Part shown: one piece after another, positions 42,121 to 50,824 of the stretch
Layout of the letters: each line of letters opens with the position of its first letter
Numbering within the stretch: position 1 is the stretch's first letter
From: Capnocytophaga sp. oral taxon 863 str. F0517
Lineage (GTDB): Bacteria; Bacteroidota; Bacteroidia; Flavobacteriales; Flavobacteriaceae
Length of the DNA stretch: 56,961 bases
Direction of reading: 5' to 3'
Assembly (NCBI RefSeq): GCF_000466425.1
Contig: NZ_KE992155.1
Span: forward strand, 111,816-168,776
Translations under genes and position numbers: made by a program
The notes under the pieces: generated by a model
Database searches by the model: none
Seen by the model: only the letters and a program-made list of their open reading frames with translations
What the model was told of the DNA's origin: nothing

Positions 42121-43371
42121 TTACAACTCAAATACTTCTTTTATAAGAGAGAGGCTCTGCTCGGGAGCGGAAGTTTCTTTGAGATGGTTGATAAATCGGG
42201 TCGTGATTTTTTGGATAATTCGTTCTCCTATGATATCGGCTTGTGGCTGGTTGAAATCGGCTATTTTCTTGCGTTGGAAGTCTATTTCTCCTTCTTTGAT
42301 AGTTTCTAAGGATTGCTTGAGTGCCTGAATAATAGGAGCAAAACGACGGTTTTGTAGCCATTGGTCGAACTCTGTCTTGATCTCCTCTATAATCTGTTGC
42401 GCTTGAGGTACAAATTCCTTTCTACGTTCTAGGGTGTCATCGGTCATTTGGGAGAGGTAGTCCATATGGATAAGAGTTACCTTATCCAATTCCTGCACCT
42501 CTGGCGCTACATTTTTAGGAATAGAAAGATCAAGTACGAGCATTTCTCTGTCCTTAGGGAGCATTTCCTTGGTAATAGTAGGGGTTTTGCTACCGGTAGC
42601 CACTACCAAAACGTCTGTTTGGGTAAGTTCCTGCTTTAGAGTATCAAAATCTTTAACCAATACATTGAACCTTTCTGCTATTTCTTGTGCTTTTTCCTTA
42701 GTACGGTTAATGAGGGTTATGTGCTCATTTTGGGTATGCTTGATGAGGTTTTCACAGGTGTTGCGACCGATCTTTCCTGTACCAAAAAGCAGTATATTCT
42801 TTTGGGAAATATCCGCTACATTTTGTAGGATATATTGTACAGAAGCAAAAGATACGGAGGTCGCCCCAGAGGAGAGTTCAGTTTCGTTCTTGATACGCTT
42901 ACTGGCTTGGATCACACAGTTGAGCAAGCGTTCCATATAGGCGTTAATCAGGTTGTATTTTTTAGCTAAAGAGAAAGACTTCTTCAGTTGGCTGATCACC
43001 TCGAAATCGCCCAAAATTTGACTGTCTAATCCCGTTCCTACATGGAAGAGATGGTTAATAGCCTCTTTATTCTTGTAGATGTATCCTACTTTTTCAAAAT
43101 CCTCAAGGCTTGCCTTACAGTGAGTGCATAGCTTTTGGATTAGTTGGAAAGGGTGTTGAGCAAAGCCATAGAGTTCTGTACGGTTACAAGTGGAGATGAT
43201 GGCCAGTCCCTCCATCCCCTCTTCTTGGGCACACTTTAGGATCTGTTCTTGGTGTTCTTCATCAAGACTAAAAAGCCCGCGCATATCCGCATCTGCCTTC
43301 TTGTAACTAATTCCAATGGTATAAAAATAAGTTTCTTTTTGAGTAGTATTTTTAGTCATTAGTATATCCAT
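42121..43371 (-). CDS. hemA: Glutamyl-tRNA reductase
   Basis: This 416-residue enzyme reduces glutamyl-tRNA to glutamate 1-semialdehyde, the first step of heme synthesis by the C5 route. The catalytic cysteine is Cys62 in ISTCNRTELYG; LDSQILGDFEVISQLK and the NADPH-binding FGTGKIGRNTCENL follow. The C-terminal dimerisation helices end FINHLKETSAP. The start could be 43371 or the ATG four codons later at 43359. A -7-like TATTTTTG sits at 43383-43390 on the minus strand. It is divergent from an AraC-type gene. Confidence 0.95.
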   Translation of the reverse strand: MDILMTKNTTQKETYFYTIGISYKKADADMRGLFSLDEEHQEQILKCAQEEGMEGLAIISTCNRTELYGFAQHPFQLIQKLCTHCKASLEDFEKVGYIYKNKEAINHLFHVGTGLDSQILGDFEVISQLKKSFSLAKKYNLINAYMERLLNCVIQASKRIKNETELSSGATSVSFASVQYILQNVADISQKNILLFGTGKIGRNTCENLIKHTQNEHITLINRTKEKAQEIAERFNVLVKDFDTLKQELTQTDVLVVATGSKTPTITKEMLPKDREMLVLDLSIPKNVAPEVQELDKVTLIHMDYLSQMTDDTLERRKEFVPQAQQIIEEIKTEFDQWLQNRRFAPIIQALKQSLETIKEGEIDFQRKKIADFNQPQADIIGERIIQKITTRFINHLKETSAPEQSLSLIKEVFEL

Positions 43372-43552
43372 AAAACCGAATGCAAAAATAAGGTTATATT
43401 CTGAAAAAAAATAGCGCTTGAAGTTCTTTTTTTTACTCTAAAAGGACTCTCTCTGCGTTTTGAATTATTAATAACTGTAAATCAGTGTTTTAGTATTATT
43501 CAATCATAAAAATATAGAAAAAGTCTAAATAAGAAAACTTAAAAAGTAGTCT

Positions 43553-44446
43553 ATGATGTCTATAGAAAATATCGCTCAAAGTACCTCCATACTCCATGAA
43601 GTGGAAGAGGGAATTTTTGTTTTTCAAAAAGAAAATGAAAGTAATGATTATGAGAATGTTAGTCTGGATATCAAGCAGTATTTTATTCAGTTTCATTTCT
43701 GTGATAGGGGAGCGGTAACCTTTGTTTTTCATGACGGAAACTACACCTTGCCACTGAAGGAGATGGAAAGCCTTTTGCTTTATAATCCTAAGGAATTACT
43801 CCCTGTACAAGTGCGCTTGGCTCCTGAGGCAGCTCTTTTCTCACTTTTTATTACCATAGGAAAGTTCCACAGGCTGTTCTTGGAGGAGTCGGGAGTGATT
43901 GATTTTCTTTCTCCTACACGCAAAAATCAGAAATACTATACTTCTTCTGCCATTTCTCCACAGCTTTCTGTAATCTTACACCAGATACGTAGCACACACT
44001 TGCATACAAGTGTCTATCCGCTGTATCTTAAAGCTAAGGTATATGAGCTATTGAGCTTGTATTTTAATAAAAACCAAGAGGCAGAGAGTGAGGCTTGTCC
44101 ATTTCTCTCCAATGAGGAAAATGTACAGAAGATTCGCAAAGCTAAGGAAATTGTTCTTAGGCGTATGACCTCTCCGCCTTCCTTGCAAGAGCTTGCCGCT
44201 GAAGTAGGTATTTCCCTAAAAAAACTCAAAAGTGGTTTTAAGCAGATCTATGGGGAGTCTGTCTATGGTTTTCTCTTTGATTACAAAATGGAGCTGGCAC
44301 GTAAGTGGCTCACCACCGAGCAGTACAATGTCAATGAACTCTCCCTCAAGCTGGGCTATAGTATGCCCAGCCACTTTATAGCTGCCTTTAAAAAGAAATT
44401 TGGAACTACTCCAAAGAAATATATAGTTACAAAAAATACTTTATAA
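43553..44446 (+). CDS. AraC-family transcriptional regulator
   Basis: This 297-residue protein has an N-terminal ligand or dimer domain (about residues 1-190). A C-terminal double helix-turn-helix of AraC type follows: PSLQELAAEVGISLKKLKSGFKQIYG, quoted here in part, then ARKWLTTEQYNVNELSLKLGY and a KKKFGTTPKKY end. Regulators of this type sit beside hemA in many flavobacteria, so control of heme genes is plausible by context. The last base of its TAA stop is the first base of the NADAR ATG, so the two are translated together. Confidence 0.88.
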   Translation: MMSIENIAQSTSILHEVEEGIFVFQKENESNDYENVSLDIKQYFIQFHFCDRGAVTFVFHDGNYTLPLKEMESLLLYNPKELLPVQVRLAPEAALFSLFITIGKFHRLFLEESGVIDFLSPTRKNQKYYTSSAISPQLSVILHQIRSTHLHTSVYPLYLKAKVYELLSLYFNKNQEAESEACPFLSNEENVQKIRKAKEIVLRRMTSPPSLQELAAEVGISLKKLKSGFKQIYGESVYGFLFDYKMELARKWLTTEQYNVNELSLKLGYSMPSHFIAAFKKKFGTTPKKYIVTKNTL

Positions 44447-45300
44447 TGAAACCAACATTTGAACTTATGACTCCTCCTTGGATTAAGTATCCAGAGCTTT
44501 CAGAATTTACCATAGGCTGGCGTATGGGCTATGGCGAAGCCTATGGTTATGATTTCTGGGATTGGTATAGAGCACTTACTACAGCACAACAACAGGAGTA
44601 CCAAGCTCTGTATCCTCGTCCTTGTTTTTGGCATTTAAATACTTGGAAACCGAGAGTTTCGCTAGAAGAATTAAGTTCTGAGAAGAATGATTACTATTAT
44701 GGAAATAATCGTATTCCCTTTTGGCAACCCAAAGGTGCTTATAAGTACTCTATAGCGACCTTTATCAATTCGGCAAAGAAGCCTAAGTTTGTTTTCTTTT
44801 GGAAGCCCAATGCAGAGGTAGTAGATGAATCTTGTTTTTCACAATGGCAACCTTCTCTTTTTCAAGTGAATGCTTATGACTATTCTTGTGCTGAGCAGTA
44901 TATGATGGCTGAGAAAGCACGTTTGTTTGGTGATAAAGAGGTGGAGGAAGAAATCATGAACACCCCCGATCCTAAACTGATGAAGGCCTTGGGGAGGAAA
45001 GTGCGCAACTTTGACCCTCAGGTGTGGGACAAAGTCAAATACAGTATTGTACTGAATGGAAATTACTACAAATTCACTCAGAATAAGGAAATGATGGACT
45101 TTTTGCTCTCTACCGGTGATAAAATATTAGTAGAAGCGAGTCCACTCGATACCATTTGGGGGATAGGCTTAGGCAAAGACAACGAGAAAGCACATAACAT
45201 CGCCTCATGGCGTGGCAAGAACCTGTTAGGATTTGCGCTCATGGAAGTAAGGGACGAGATTAGGAAACTTTATCAAAATGTACATTTGCTAAAAAAATAA
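44446..45300 (+). CDS. NADAR family protein with N-terminal extension
   Basis: This 284-residue protein has a C-terminal NADAR (YbiA-like) domain (about residues 140-280). Family motifs are YSCAEQYMMAEKARLFGD, MKALGRKVRNFD, LNGNYYKFTQN and ILVEASPLDTIWGIGLG. NADAR enzymes are N-glycosidases that act on riboflavin intermediates, and some members remove ADP-ribose from guanine in nucleic acid. About 135 residues of unfamiliar N-terminal sequence rich in Trp and Tyr precede it (PPWIKYPEL, RMGYGEAYGYDFWDWY). It shares one base with the AraC gene stop. The dinB promoter overlaps its last codons. Confidence 0.87.
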   Translation: MKPTFELMTPPWIKYPELSEFTIGWRMGYGEAYGYDFWDWYRALTTAQQQEYQALYPRPCFWHLNTWKPRVSLEELSSEKNDYYYGNNRIPFWQPKGAYKYSIATFINSAKKPKFVFFWKPNAEVVDESCFSQWQPSLFQVNAYDYSCAEQYMMAEKARLFGDKEVEEEIMNTPDPKLMKALGRKVRNFDPQVWDKVKYSIVLNGNYYKFTQNKEMMDFLLSTGDKILVEASPLDTIWGIGLGKDNEKAHNIASWRGKNLLGFALMEVRDEIRKLYQNVHLLKK

Positions 45301-45315
45301 AAAGTACTACCTTTG
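45285..45315 (+). promoter_or_regulatory. Promoter of the DinB gene
   Basis: TTTG (45285-45288, inside the end of the NADAR gene), 19 bases, then TACCTTTG (45308-45315). The ATG at 45340 follows. Confidence 0.75.
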
Positions 45316-45339
45316 CACCGAATTTTAAATATAACAACA

Positions 45340-45807
45340 ATGAAAGAATTGCTTACACCAGAGGCACTACTGACCAATTTCAAGGATGTACGCGCTTTGA
45401 CCCGTAAGGTCATTGAAGCTTTTCCAGAGAAGGAATTTTTTGAGTTTAACATTGCTAATCTACGGCCTTTTTCAGGGATGGTAGAGGAGTTCCTAAGAGT
45501 TATGGACTATCTTTTTAAAGAGAGATTTCAAGAGAGACATACGCTTTTCTTGGAAGGCAATTTTCCTACTACCAAAGCTGAAGTATTGGCTTTATGGGAC
45601 AGAGCAACAGAAATTCTCGATCGTGAATGGAAAGAAGTAGGAGATTTTACCCAACCTCTGACTATCTATCAAATGACCTTTAGCTTTGCTCAATGGATAT
45701 TGTACTTTATTGAAAATGAAAGTCACCATAGGGGACAGGGCTATACTTATCTTAGAGCCTTACAGATAGAGCCACCTTTCTTCTGGGGAAGAGAAAGTTT
45801 TCAATAG
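45340..45807 (+). CDS. DinB-family protein
   Basis: I start at ATG 45340 (155 residues), downstream of a good promoter; an upstream TTG at 45313 would lie within the -7 element. The protein has the four-helix DinB/YfiT fold, with probable metal ligands in its ESHHRGQGYTYLRAL motif near the C terminus (about residues 128-142). Other members are damage-inducible or act as thiol-dependent transferases; this one has no assigned role. It is next to NADAR but has a separate promoter. Confidence 0.82.
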   Translation: MKELLTPEALLTNFKDVRALTRKVIEAFPEKEFFEFNIANLRPFSGMVEEFLRVMDYLFKERFQERHTLFLEGNFPTTKAEVLALWDRATEILDREWKEVGDFTQPLTIYQMTFSFAQWILYFIENESHHRGQGYTYLRALQIEPPFFWGRESFQ

Positions 45808-45827
45808 TGACTAATGACAAGTCACTA
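45805..45827. repeat. Inverted repeat overlapping the dinB stop
   Basis: TAGTGACT (45805-45812) and AGTCACTA (45820-45827) enclose a seven-base loop. The first three bases are the stop codon. The sequence is related to the words at 8127 (AATGACAAGT) and at 42065. Confidence 0.6.
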
Positions 45828-45869
45828 ATGATTAATGTTACAAATCATTGAACATTATTTCGTTTTTTC

Positions 45870-45901
45870 TTTGGAAAATTGAAAATAAATGATTAACTTT
45901 G
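45870..45901 (+). promoter_or_regulatory. Promoter of sucD
   Basis: TTTG (45870-45873), 20 bases, then TAACTTTG (45894-45901), 21 bases before the ATG at 45923. Confidence 0.72.
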
Positions 45902-45922
45902 TACTCTAAAAAATTCAAACCA

Positions 45923-46795
45923 ATGAGTGTATTAGTAAATAAGAATTCAAAAATCCTTGTACAAGGTTTTACAGGGAGTGAAGGAACTTTCCATGCGGAG
46001 CAAATGATTCAATATGGAACCAATGTAGTAGGAGGGGTAACTCCGAACAAAGGAGGACAAACACACTTAGGAAAGCCCGTTTTCAACTCTGTAAAAGAGG
46101 CGGTAGAGAAAGTAGGAGCGGATACTTCTATCATCTTTGTACCACCTGCATTTGCCGCAGATGCCATTATGGAAGCGGCTGAAGCAGGGATTAAAGTCAT
46201 TATCACCATCACAGAGGGAATTCCTGTGGCTGACATGGTAAAGGTAGCCGCCTATATCAAGGACAAAGGTTGTCGCCTAATAGGGCCTAACTGCCCAGGG
46301 GTTATTACTCCAGAAGAAGCGAAAGTAGGTATTATGCCTGGCTTTGTGTTCAAGAAAGGAAAGGTAGGTATTGTTTCTAAATCAGGTACGCTTACTTATG
46401 AAGCGGCTGACCAAGTAGTACGCCAAGGCTTGGGTATCTCTACCGCAATAGGTATCGGAGGTGATCCAATCATTGGTACCACTACCAAAGAAGCGGTAGA
46501 ACTCTTTATGAATGACCCAGAGACTGAAATTATCGTAATGATAGGTGAAATCGGTGGTCAGCTAGAAGTAGAAGCTGCTCGCTGGATCAAGGAAACAGGT
46601 AACAAGAAACCTCTAGTAGGCTTTATCGCTGGAGAAACAGCCCCTAAGGGACGTACTATGGGGCATGCGGGTGCCATCGTTGGTGGTAGTGAAGATACCG
46701 CTGAAGCGAAAAAACGTATCATGCGTGAATGTGGAATCCATGTGGTAGATTCTCCAGCAAAAATTGGTGAGAAAGTAAAAGAGGTATTGAAATAA
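45923..46795 (+). CDS. sucD: Succinyl-CoA synthetase, alpha subunit
   Basis: This 290-residue subunit (ATG 45923; eight codons lie in frame upstream but overlap the promoter) binds CoA and carries the phosphohistidine. [16 protein letters not shown] and NCPGVITP form the CoA site, and the active-site histidine is in [11 protein letters not shown]. Length is typical. The beta subunit gene sucC is not adjacent; upstream are dinB and an intergenic repeat. A terminator follows at 46815. Confidence 0.96.
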   Translation: MSVLVNKNSKILVQGFTGSEGTFHAEQMIQYGTNVVGGVTPNKGGQTHLGKPVFNSVKEAVEKVGADTSIIFVPPAFAADAIMEAAEAGIKVIITITEGIPVADMVKVAAYIKDKGCRLIGPNCPGVITPEEAKVGIMPGFVFKKGKVGIVSKSGTLTYEAADQVVRQGLGISTAIGIGGDPIIGTTTKEAVELFMNDPETEIIVMIGEIGGQLEVEAARWIKETGNKKPLVGFIAGETAPKGRTMGHAGAIVGGSEDTAEAKKRIMRECGIHVVDSPAKIGEKVKEVLK

Positions 46796-46814
46796 GCACT
46801 ATAAAACAACAATC

Positions 46815-46843
46815 AGAGGCTAAGGCAATGGACTTTAGCCTCT
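46815..46843 (+). terminator. Intrinsic terminator after sucD
   Basis: AGAGGCTAA (46815-46823) pairs with TTAGCCTCT (46835-46843), followed by CTTTTTAT. Confidence 0.85.
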
Positions 46844-46906
46844 CTTTTTATAGTATATAGGAAATTCCTATAATTTATATTATGTAAAATAGAATATATA
46901 ATGATT

Positions 46907-46952
46907 AATGCCAATAAGGATCATGGAAATTTTATTAATCCTTATTGGCATT
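46907..46952. repeat. Perfect 15-base inverted repeat between sucD and the GPx-like gene
   Basis: AATGCCAATAAGGAT (46907-46921) and its complement (46938-46952) enclose a 16-base loop that is A/T-rich. It lies 13 bases from the GPx-like stop on the minus strand and could end that transcript; no strong T run is present. Confidence 0.65.
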
Positions 46953-46965
46953 GAATATCAATTCA

Positions 46966-47523
46966 TTACTCACCAATCCATTCTATCACTTCTGGATCAT
47001 TAGGAAGGGTTTTTGGATCGATGACTTTCTCTAAGTGTCCGTCCTTTCCAATAAGGTATTTTTGGAAGTTCCAGCTTACCTTGGAGTCCATGACACCATT
47101 CTTAGCTTTCTGGGTAAGAAACTGATACAGAGGGTGCATATCCTTACCCTTGACAGAAATCTTGCTCATCATAGGAAAACTTACCCCATAATTCACCTGA
47201 CAGAATGTGGCAATCTCTTCATTGGTTCCTGGTTCTTGTTTGAGGAAATTATTGGCGGGAAATCCTATGATGACAAAGTCCTTGTCCTTATACTGTTGGT
47301 ATAGTGCTTCTAACTCCTTGTATTGAGGAGTTAGTCCGCACTTGGAGGCGGTATTGACAATCATCACTTTCTTGCCTTGTAGACTTGACAGTGGAAATGC
47401 TTTCCCTGTAATGTCCTCTACTTCAAATTGGTAAATCGTTTGGTCGTTCATTTGTTTTTTGGTTTGTGCTTTTCCTATCATAATTCCTATGAGGAAAAGG
47501 AGGATTAATTTACTTACTTTCAT
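46966..47523 (-). CDS. Glutathione-peroxidase-family thiol peroxidase, exported
   Basis: This 185-residue protein has a signal peptide (MKVSKLILLFLIGIMIGKAQ) and a GPx domain. The peroxidatic cysteine is in VNTASKCGLTPQYKELE, the glutamine-bearing GFPANNFLKQEPGTNEEI follows, and SWNFQKYLI holds the conserved Trp and Asn. The cysteine (not selenocysteine) form normally uses thioredoxin rather than glutathione. Export suggests protection against peroxides in the periplasm. It lies 33 bases downstream of a large gene of unknown function. Confidence 0.9.
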   Translation of the reverse strand: MKVSKLILLFLIGIMIGKAQTKKQMNDQTIYQFEVEDITGKAFPLSSLQGKKVMIVNTASKCGLTPQYKELEALYQQYKDKDFVIIGFPANNFLKQEPGTNEEIATFCQVNYGVSFPMMSKISVKGKDMHPLYQFLTQKAKNGVMDSKVSWNFQKYLIGKDGHLEKVIDPKTLPNDPEVIEWIGE

Positions 47524-47556
47524 TTTTAATTATTAATTTATTAATGGTTGTTAGAG

Positions 47557-49197
47557 TTAATTTTTTATCTTTTTCTTCCACTGCTTGCCGTAGATGGCGT
47601 AATAGATATCTTCTTCGTAATATTTGTAAAAACCTGGTTCTTTGTTAGCCATAAAGAAGGCTTCTTTTTCCTTGAGGAATTTTGCGAGTAACTCCTTATT
47701 CTCTGGCTTTTCCATTTCTTTTTCCAAATTCTTGAATACCATATCAAACTGTGCCGAGGTGATTCCTTGGCAGATAAGTGGTAAGGATTTTTCATTCACT
47801 CCGTAACGGTCGATAAGGGCACTAACGAAATACTTGTGTACCATTTGGTGCTCGTCGTCTAATAGTTCAAAATATTTGGTAACTAAGGGGAAATACTCCT
47901 CCCCTATCAAGCCTAATCCAAAAACAGCATAACTACCTGGCATACAGTTTTTCTCTCCTTCTTCTACATCATTGTACCACTGGAATTCTTTCATAGCTAC
48001 CTTGGCATAAGCTACCAATTTAGGGCACAACTCCTTGTATTGTAGCGCTTGGGCAAAAAAGTGATGGGTTGGTGACTTGGCAATCCCTTTGATAGGTAAA
48101 AACTGTTTAGGGGCTTTGCTACTGAACTTGATATGGTAGCTGGCAGGGAAATCAGCCTTGAGCAGGGCGATGATAAAATCCAACGCTTTGTCGTAAGCCG
48201 TAGCCGATTCTTGCTTGATTTTCACACTAATTTGAGCAAAGACATCATTGGCATCGCATTCCACTTCACTATCCTTGTAATGGATAAGATTGTTTGGCAA
48301 GATGCCTGTCCCCTCTTTGAGGTACATAGCCGCTTTTTTAGAGCCTAATTCCTTAGCGGCACGTTCTAAATCCTCACAAGCAAACTTTACATCCCAACTA
48401 TATTTTTTGTATTTGATCTGCCAAAGGGCTTGTGCCACAAATAGGTTTAGTTTGGCGTTATCTATATCTTTGGCTTGCAAACCTTCCTTGAGCGTATATT
48501 TCTTTGACCAATCACTTCCTTCTACTTTGTAATATAGCTTCATAAAAACCTTTTCCTTCCAAACTCTAGTATGGTAAAGCAAGCACCATTGATACTCTTC
48601 TAAAGTCTTTTTCCACTTAGGATCTATGAGGGTAATCCCTTTGCTGAGAATCTCAATCACCTTGTCCTCACTATAGCCAGTGAGTTCAAAATCAAAAAGT
48701 TTATTAAAGAAAGTATGCACTTCCTTCTCTTTCATTTTTTCGGTCGCTTCATAGATTACCTTTTGTATATAGGCATCTAATCTTTCTTTGAGTTCTGCCT
48801 TGCGCTCAGGGTGTTCCAATCGCAGTTGCTTGCGGGCGTGATGCCCTGAGGCTGAAAGAAAATCAAACACTAAGGTAAGTTTGTACCCAAAGCAATAATA
48901 AAGCTCAGGATTAAAGAACATTTGAGTAAGTTGTTCTTCCAAAGCAGGAAGCAACTCATTGTCTATGAAATCATCAGGAAGCTGATCAAAGTCTTTGATG
49001 GTAATAGAAGGACTACCCGAATATTCTTTAGGCGTATTATTAAACGTTATTTTATCCTTTCGCTGTTTTATTTTGAAATAATCAGTAATACCTTCCCAGA
49101 GTTCATTTCTTCCATAAGGCTTCTTAGGGAGATCTAATCGGTCAAAGGTAGCAGTTACCCTTGATAGTATTTCTTGGATGATGATTTCTGTGTTCAT
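47557..49197 (-). CDS. 546-residue soluble protein of unknown function
   Basis: This protein has no signal peptide or membrane helix. It appears mostly helical and is rich in Lys, Glu and aromatic residues. Features include a likely basic patch (ASGHHARKQLRLEHPERKAELKER) and segments such as EYQWCLLYHTRVWKEKVF and HQMVHKYFVSALIDRYG, in a pattern that could be HEAT-like or TPR-like. No catalytic motif was seen. It may belong to the family called DUF6138, but I cannot confirm this. It is flanked by the GPx-like gene and, after a repeat-bearing gap, by the esterase operon. Confidence 0.75.
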   Translation of the reverse strand: MNTEIIIQEILSRVTATFDRLDLPKKPYGRNELWEGITDYFKIKQRKDKITFNNTPKEYSGSPSITIKDFDQLPDDFIDNELLPALEEQLTQMFFNPELYYCFGYKLTLVFDFLSASGHHARKQLRLEHPERKAELKERLDAYIQKVIYEATEKMKEKEVHTFFNKLFDFELTGYSEDKVIEILSKGITLIDPKWKKTLEEYQWCLLYHTRVWKEKVFMKLYYKVEGSDWSKKYTLKEGLQAKDIDNAKLNLFVAQALWQIKYKKYSWDVKFACEDLERAAKELGSKKAAMYLKEGTGILPNNLIHYKDSEVECDANDVFAQISVKIKQESATAYDKALDFIIALLKADFPASYHIKFSSKAPKQFLPIKGIAKSPTHHFFAQALQYKELCPKLVAYAKVAMKEFQWYNDVEEGEKNCMPGSYAVFGLGLIGEEYFPLVTKYFELLDDEHQMVHKYFVSALIDRYGVNEKSLPLICQGITSAQFDMVFKNLEKEMEKPENKELLAKFLKEKEAFFMANKEPGFYKYYEEDIYYAIYGKQWKKKIKN

Positions 49198-49274
49198 TAT
49201 TTTTGAGTTTAAGCTTTTTATAGATAAAGAGCTGTAAGCTCACGCCAGTTTAGGGGCTGACTACTGACAGCTGC

Positions 49275-49769
49275 TTACTGACTACTGATTTTGTCAAAGA
49301 AAAATTTCAATTCTTGAGAGAAAATCTCAATGGGAAAACTGTGTTCCATAGCTTGGATCAGGTGTATATCTATCTGTTGTTCGGGAACTTTATTGGCTAA
49401 GGCTATGGGCAGGCTTTCTTTGTAGGGAATCACCATGTCCTGCACCCCCATTACAAGGAGCATATATTGCTTATACTGCTTGTCCCAAAAAGGGGCAAAA
49501 GGCATCTGATGCTGGTAGTTCAGTGCAGGATTGAAAAGAAGACAAGGCTTTTGTAGCTTTTGAGCTAAAAAATAACCCACTAAGCCTCCAGCACTGGAGC
49601 CAATAATAGCGCTAATATCCTTATACTCATGGCATAATTGGCCAAATAGTTCTGGATTATTCTTATAATCAAAGGTAGGGGCTATCACTTCTCCATAAGG
49701 GAAAAGTACCGCTGCCCTATCGGTTTGCAAATGGCTATCTAAGCCATGTAGGTATAGAATTTTTTTCAT
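49275..49769 (-). CDS. YqiA-like alpha/beta-hydrolase (esterase)
   Basis: This 164-residue protein is a small alpha/beta hydrolase of the YqiA/UPF0227 kind. The N terminus ILYLHGLDSHLQTDRA has the oxyanion-region HG, and the nucleophile Ser lies in IIGSSAGGLVGYFLAQ. An acid (GVQDMVIPYKE) and a histidine (MEHSF) complete the triad. No signal peptide is seen. Its start overlaps the end of the YD-like lipoprotein by four bases (ATGA), so it is the last gene of a compact operon. The substrate is unknown. Confidence 0.82.
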   Translation of the reverse strand: MKKILYLHGLDSHLQTDRAAVLFPYGEVIAPTFDYKNNPELFGQLCHEYKDISAIIGSSAGGLVGYFLAQKLQKPCLLFNPALNYQHQMPFAPFWDKQYKQYMLLVMGVQDMVIPYKESLPIALANKVPEQQIDIHLIQAMEHSFPIEIFSQELKFFFDKISSQ

Positions 49770-50818
49770 AATCCGTTAGAGGTATGGTAAGAATACTTCA
49801 CTTGAGTTTGGCGTTTTATTTCACCCTGTACATAAGTGGTTTTTTGAATGAGTTGTCCCTTGACATCATACTGATAAATGGTTCTTTCTTGCTCTGTATC
49901 TCCTTGGTAAGAGATCTCCTGTAAGCGCTTGTCGTAGGGAGTATATAGGAAAAATTGGCGAAGCTGCTCCATACCTTCTGCATTGTATAATGTATATTTG
50001 GAGAGGGCGCCTCGGTGATTATAGAGATAGGACTCTGTGGTGGTGATGCTATCCTTTTCGCTGATATAGGTAAGCTGTTGCTCCTGCCCTACATAGCTGT
50101 AACGTATGCGGCGCGGGGCATTGCTCTGCTTATAGTTGTAAGCAAATTTTTCCTCTATAAGGCTGTCTTTGTTATATTTGAAGCTCTCTTTTTCTTTCAG
50201 TAGCCATAGTGACATATAGTGGTAATAAGTTTCTTTTTCCTGCTTGAGTCCCTTTTCATTATACTTATAGACTTCCTTGGAAAAGGGTTGCCATTTTTTA
50301 TCTTGGGGCTGATATTGATATTCGATTATATTGGAGAGATTTCCATGCTTATCATAGTCTATCTCATATCGACTGAATAAGGATAGGCTATCTAAGAATT
50401 CATAAGAGTATCGATTGACCTCATAGCCTAAGGTATCATAGGTATGATTGATAAGTTTTCTTGTAGTACGATTGTTATTAAGAGATTTACAGATGTAGTT
50501 TTCGGCAATAATCCGATGTTCGGAGTCATAATACCACAAGAATTGTTCCTGAAAATCTTTGTTTGTATAATAATTTTCCCGCAAATAACCTTCTCTATCA
50601 TAGATCAATAGCTGTTCATCCTCCTTTATTTGAGATATTTTCCCTGTAAGGGTGTCTTTGATAAAAGAATAATTTACAGAAATCTGTGTATAGATAAGCT
50701 CCTCCTCTACCTCTTTCTTCAAGTCTGGTTGAGGCTTTTTGGCCATAGGTTTTTTGGGAGGTGTCGCAGTACAAGAGAATAACAAAGGTAATAAAAAAAT
50801 ATAAAATAATCTCATCAA
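49766..50818 (-). CDS. Lipoprotein with YD/RHS-like repeat strands
   Basis: This 350-residue protein has a lipoprotein signal (LFYIFLLPLLFSC, Cys near residue 16) and a Pro/Lys-rich linker. A long series of short beta repeats follows, spaced about 20-30 residues, such as YDREGYLRENYY, YDSEHRIIAENY, YDKHGNLSNIIEYQY, YNEKGLKQEKETYY and YDVKGQLIQKTTY. These resemble YD repeats of RHS proteins and may form a beta sheet on the cell surface or in the periplasm. No catalytic site is seen. The start overlaps nothing upstream (six bases after the M14-like stop), and its end overlaps the esterase start by four bases. Confidence 0.78.
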   Translation of the reverse strand: MMRLFYIFLLPLLFSCTATPPKKPMAKKPQPDLKKEVEEELIYTQISVNYSFIKDTLTGKISQIKEDEQLLIYDREGYLRENYYTNKDFQEQFLWYYDSEHRIIAENYICKSLNNNRTTRKLINHTYDTLGYEVNRYSYEFLDSLSLFSRYEIDYDKHGNLSNIIEYQYQPQDKKWQPFSKEVYKYNEKGLKQEKETYYHYMSLWLLKEKESFKYNKDSLIEEKFAYNYKQSNAPRRIRYSYVGQEQQLTYISEKDSITTTESYLYNHRGALSKYTLYNAEGMEQLRQFFLYTPYDKRLQEISYQGDTEQERTIYQYDVKGQLIQKTTYVQGEIKRQTQVKYSYHTSNGL

Positions 50819-50824
50819 ACAAGC

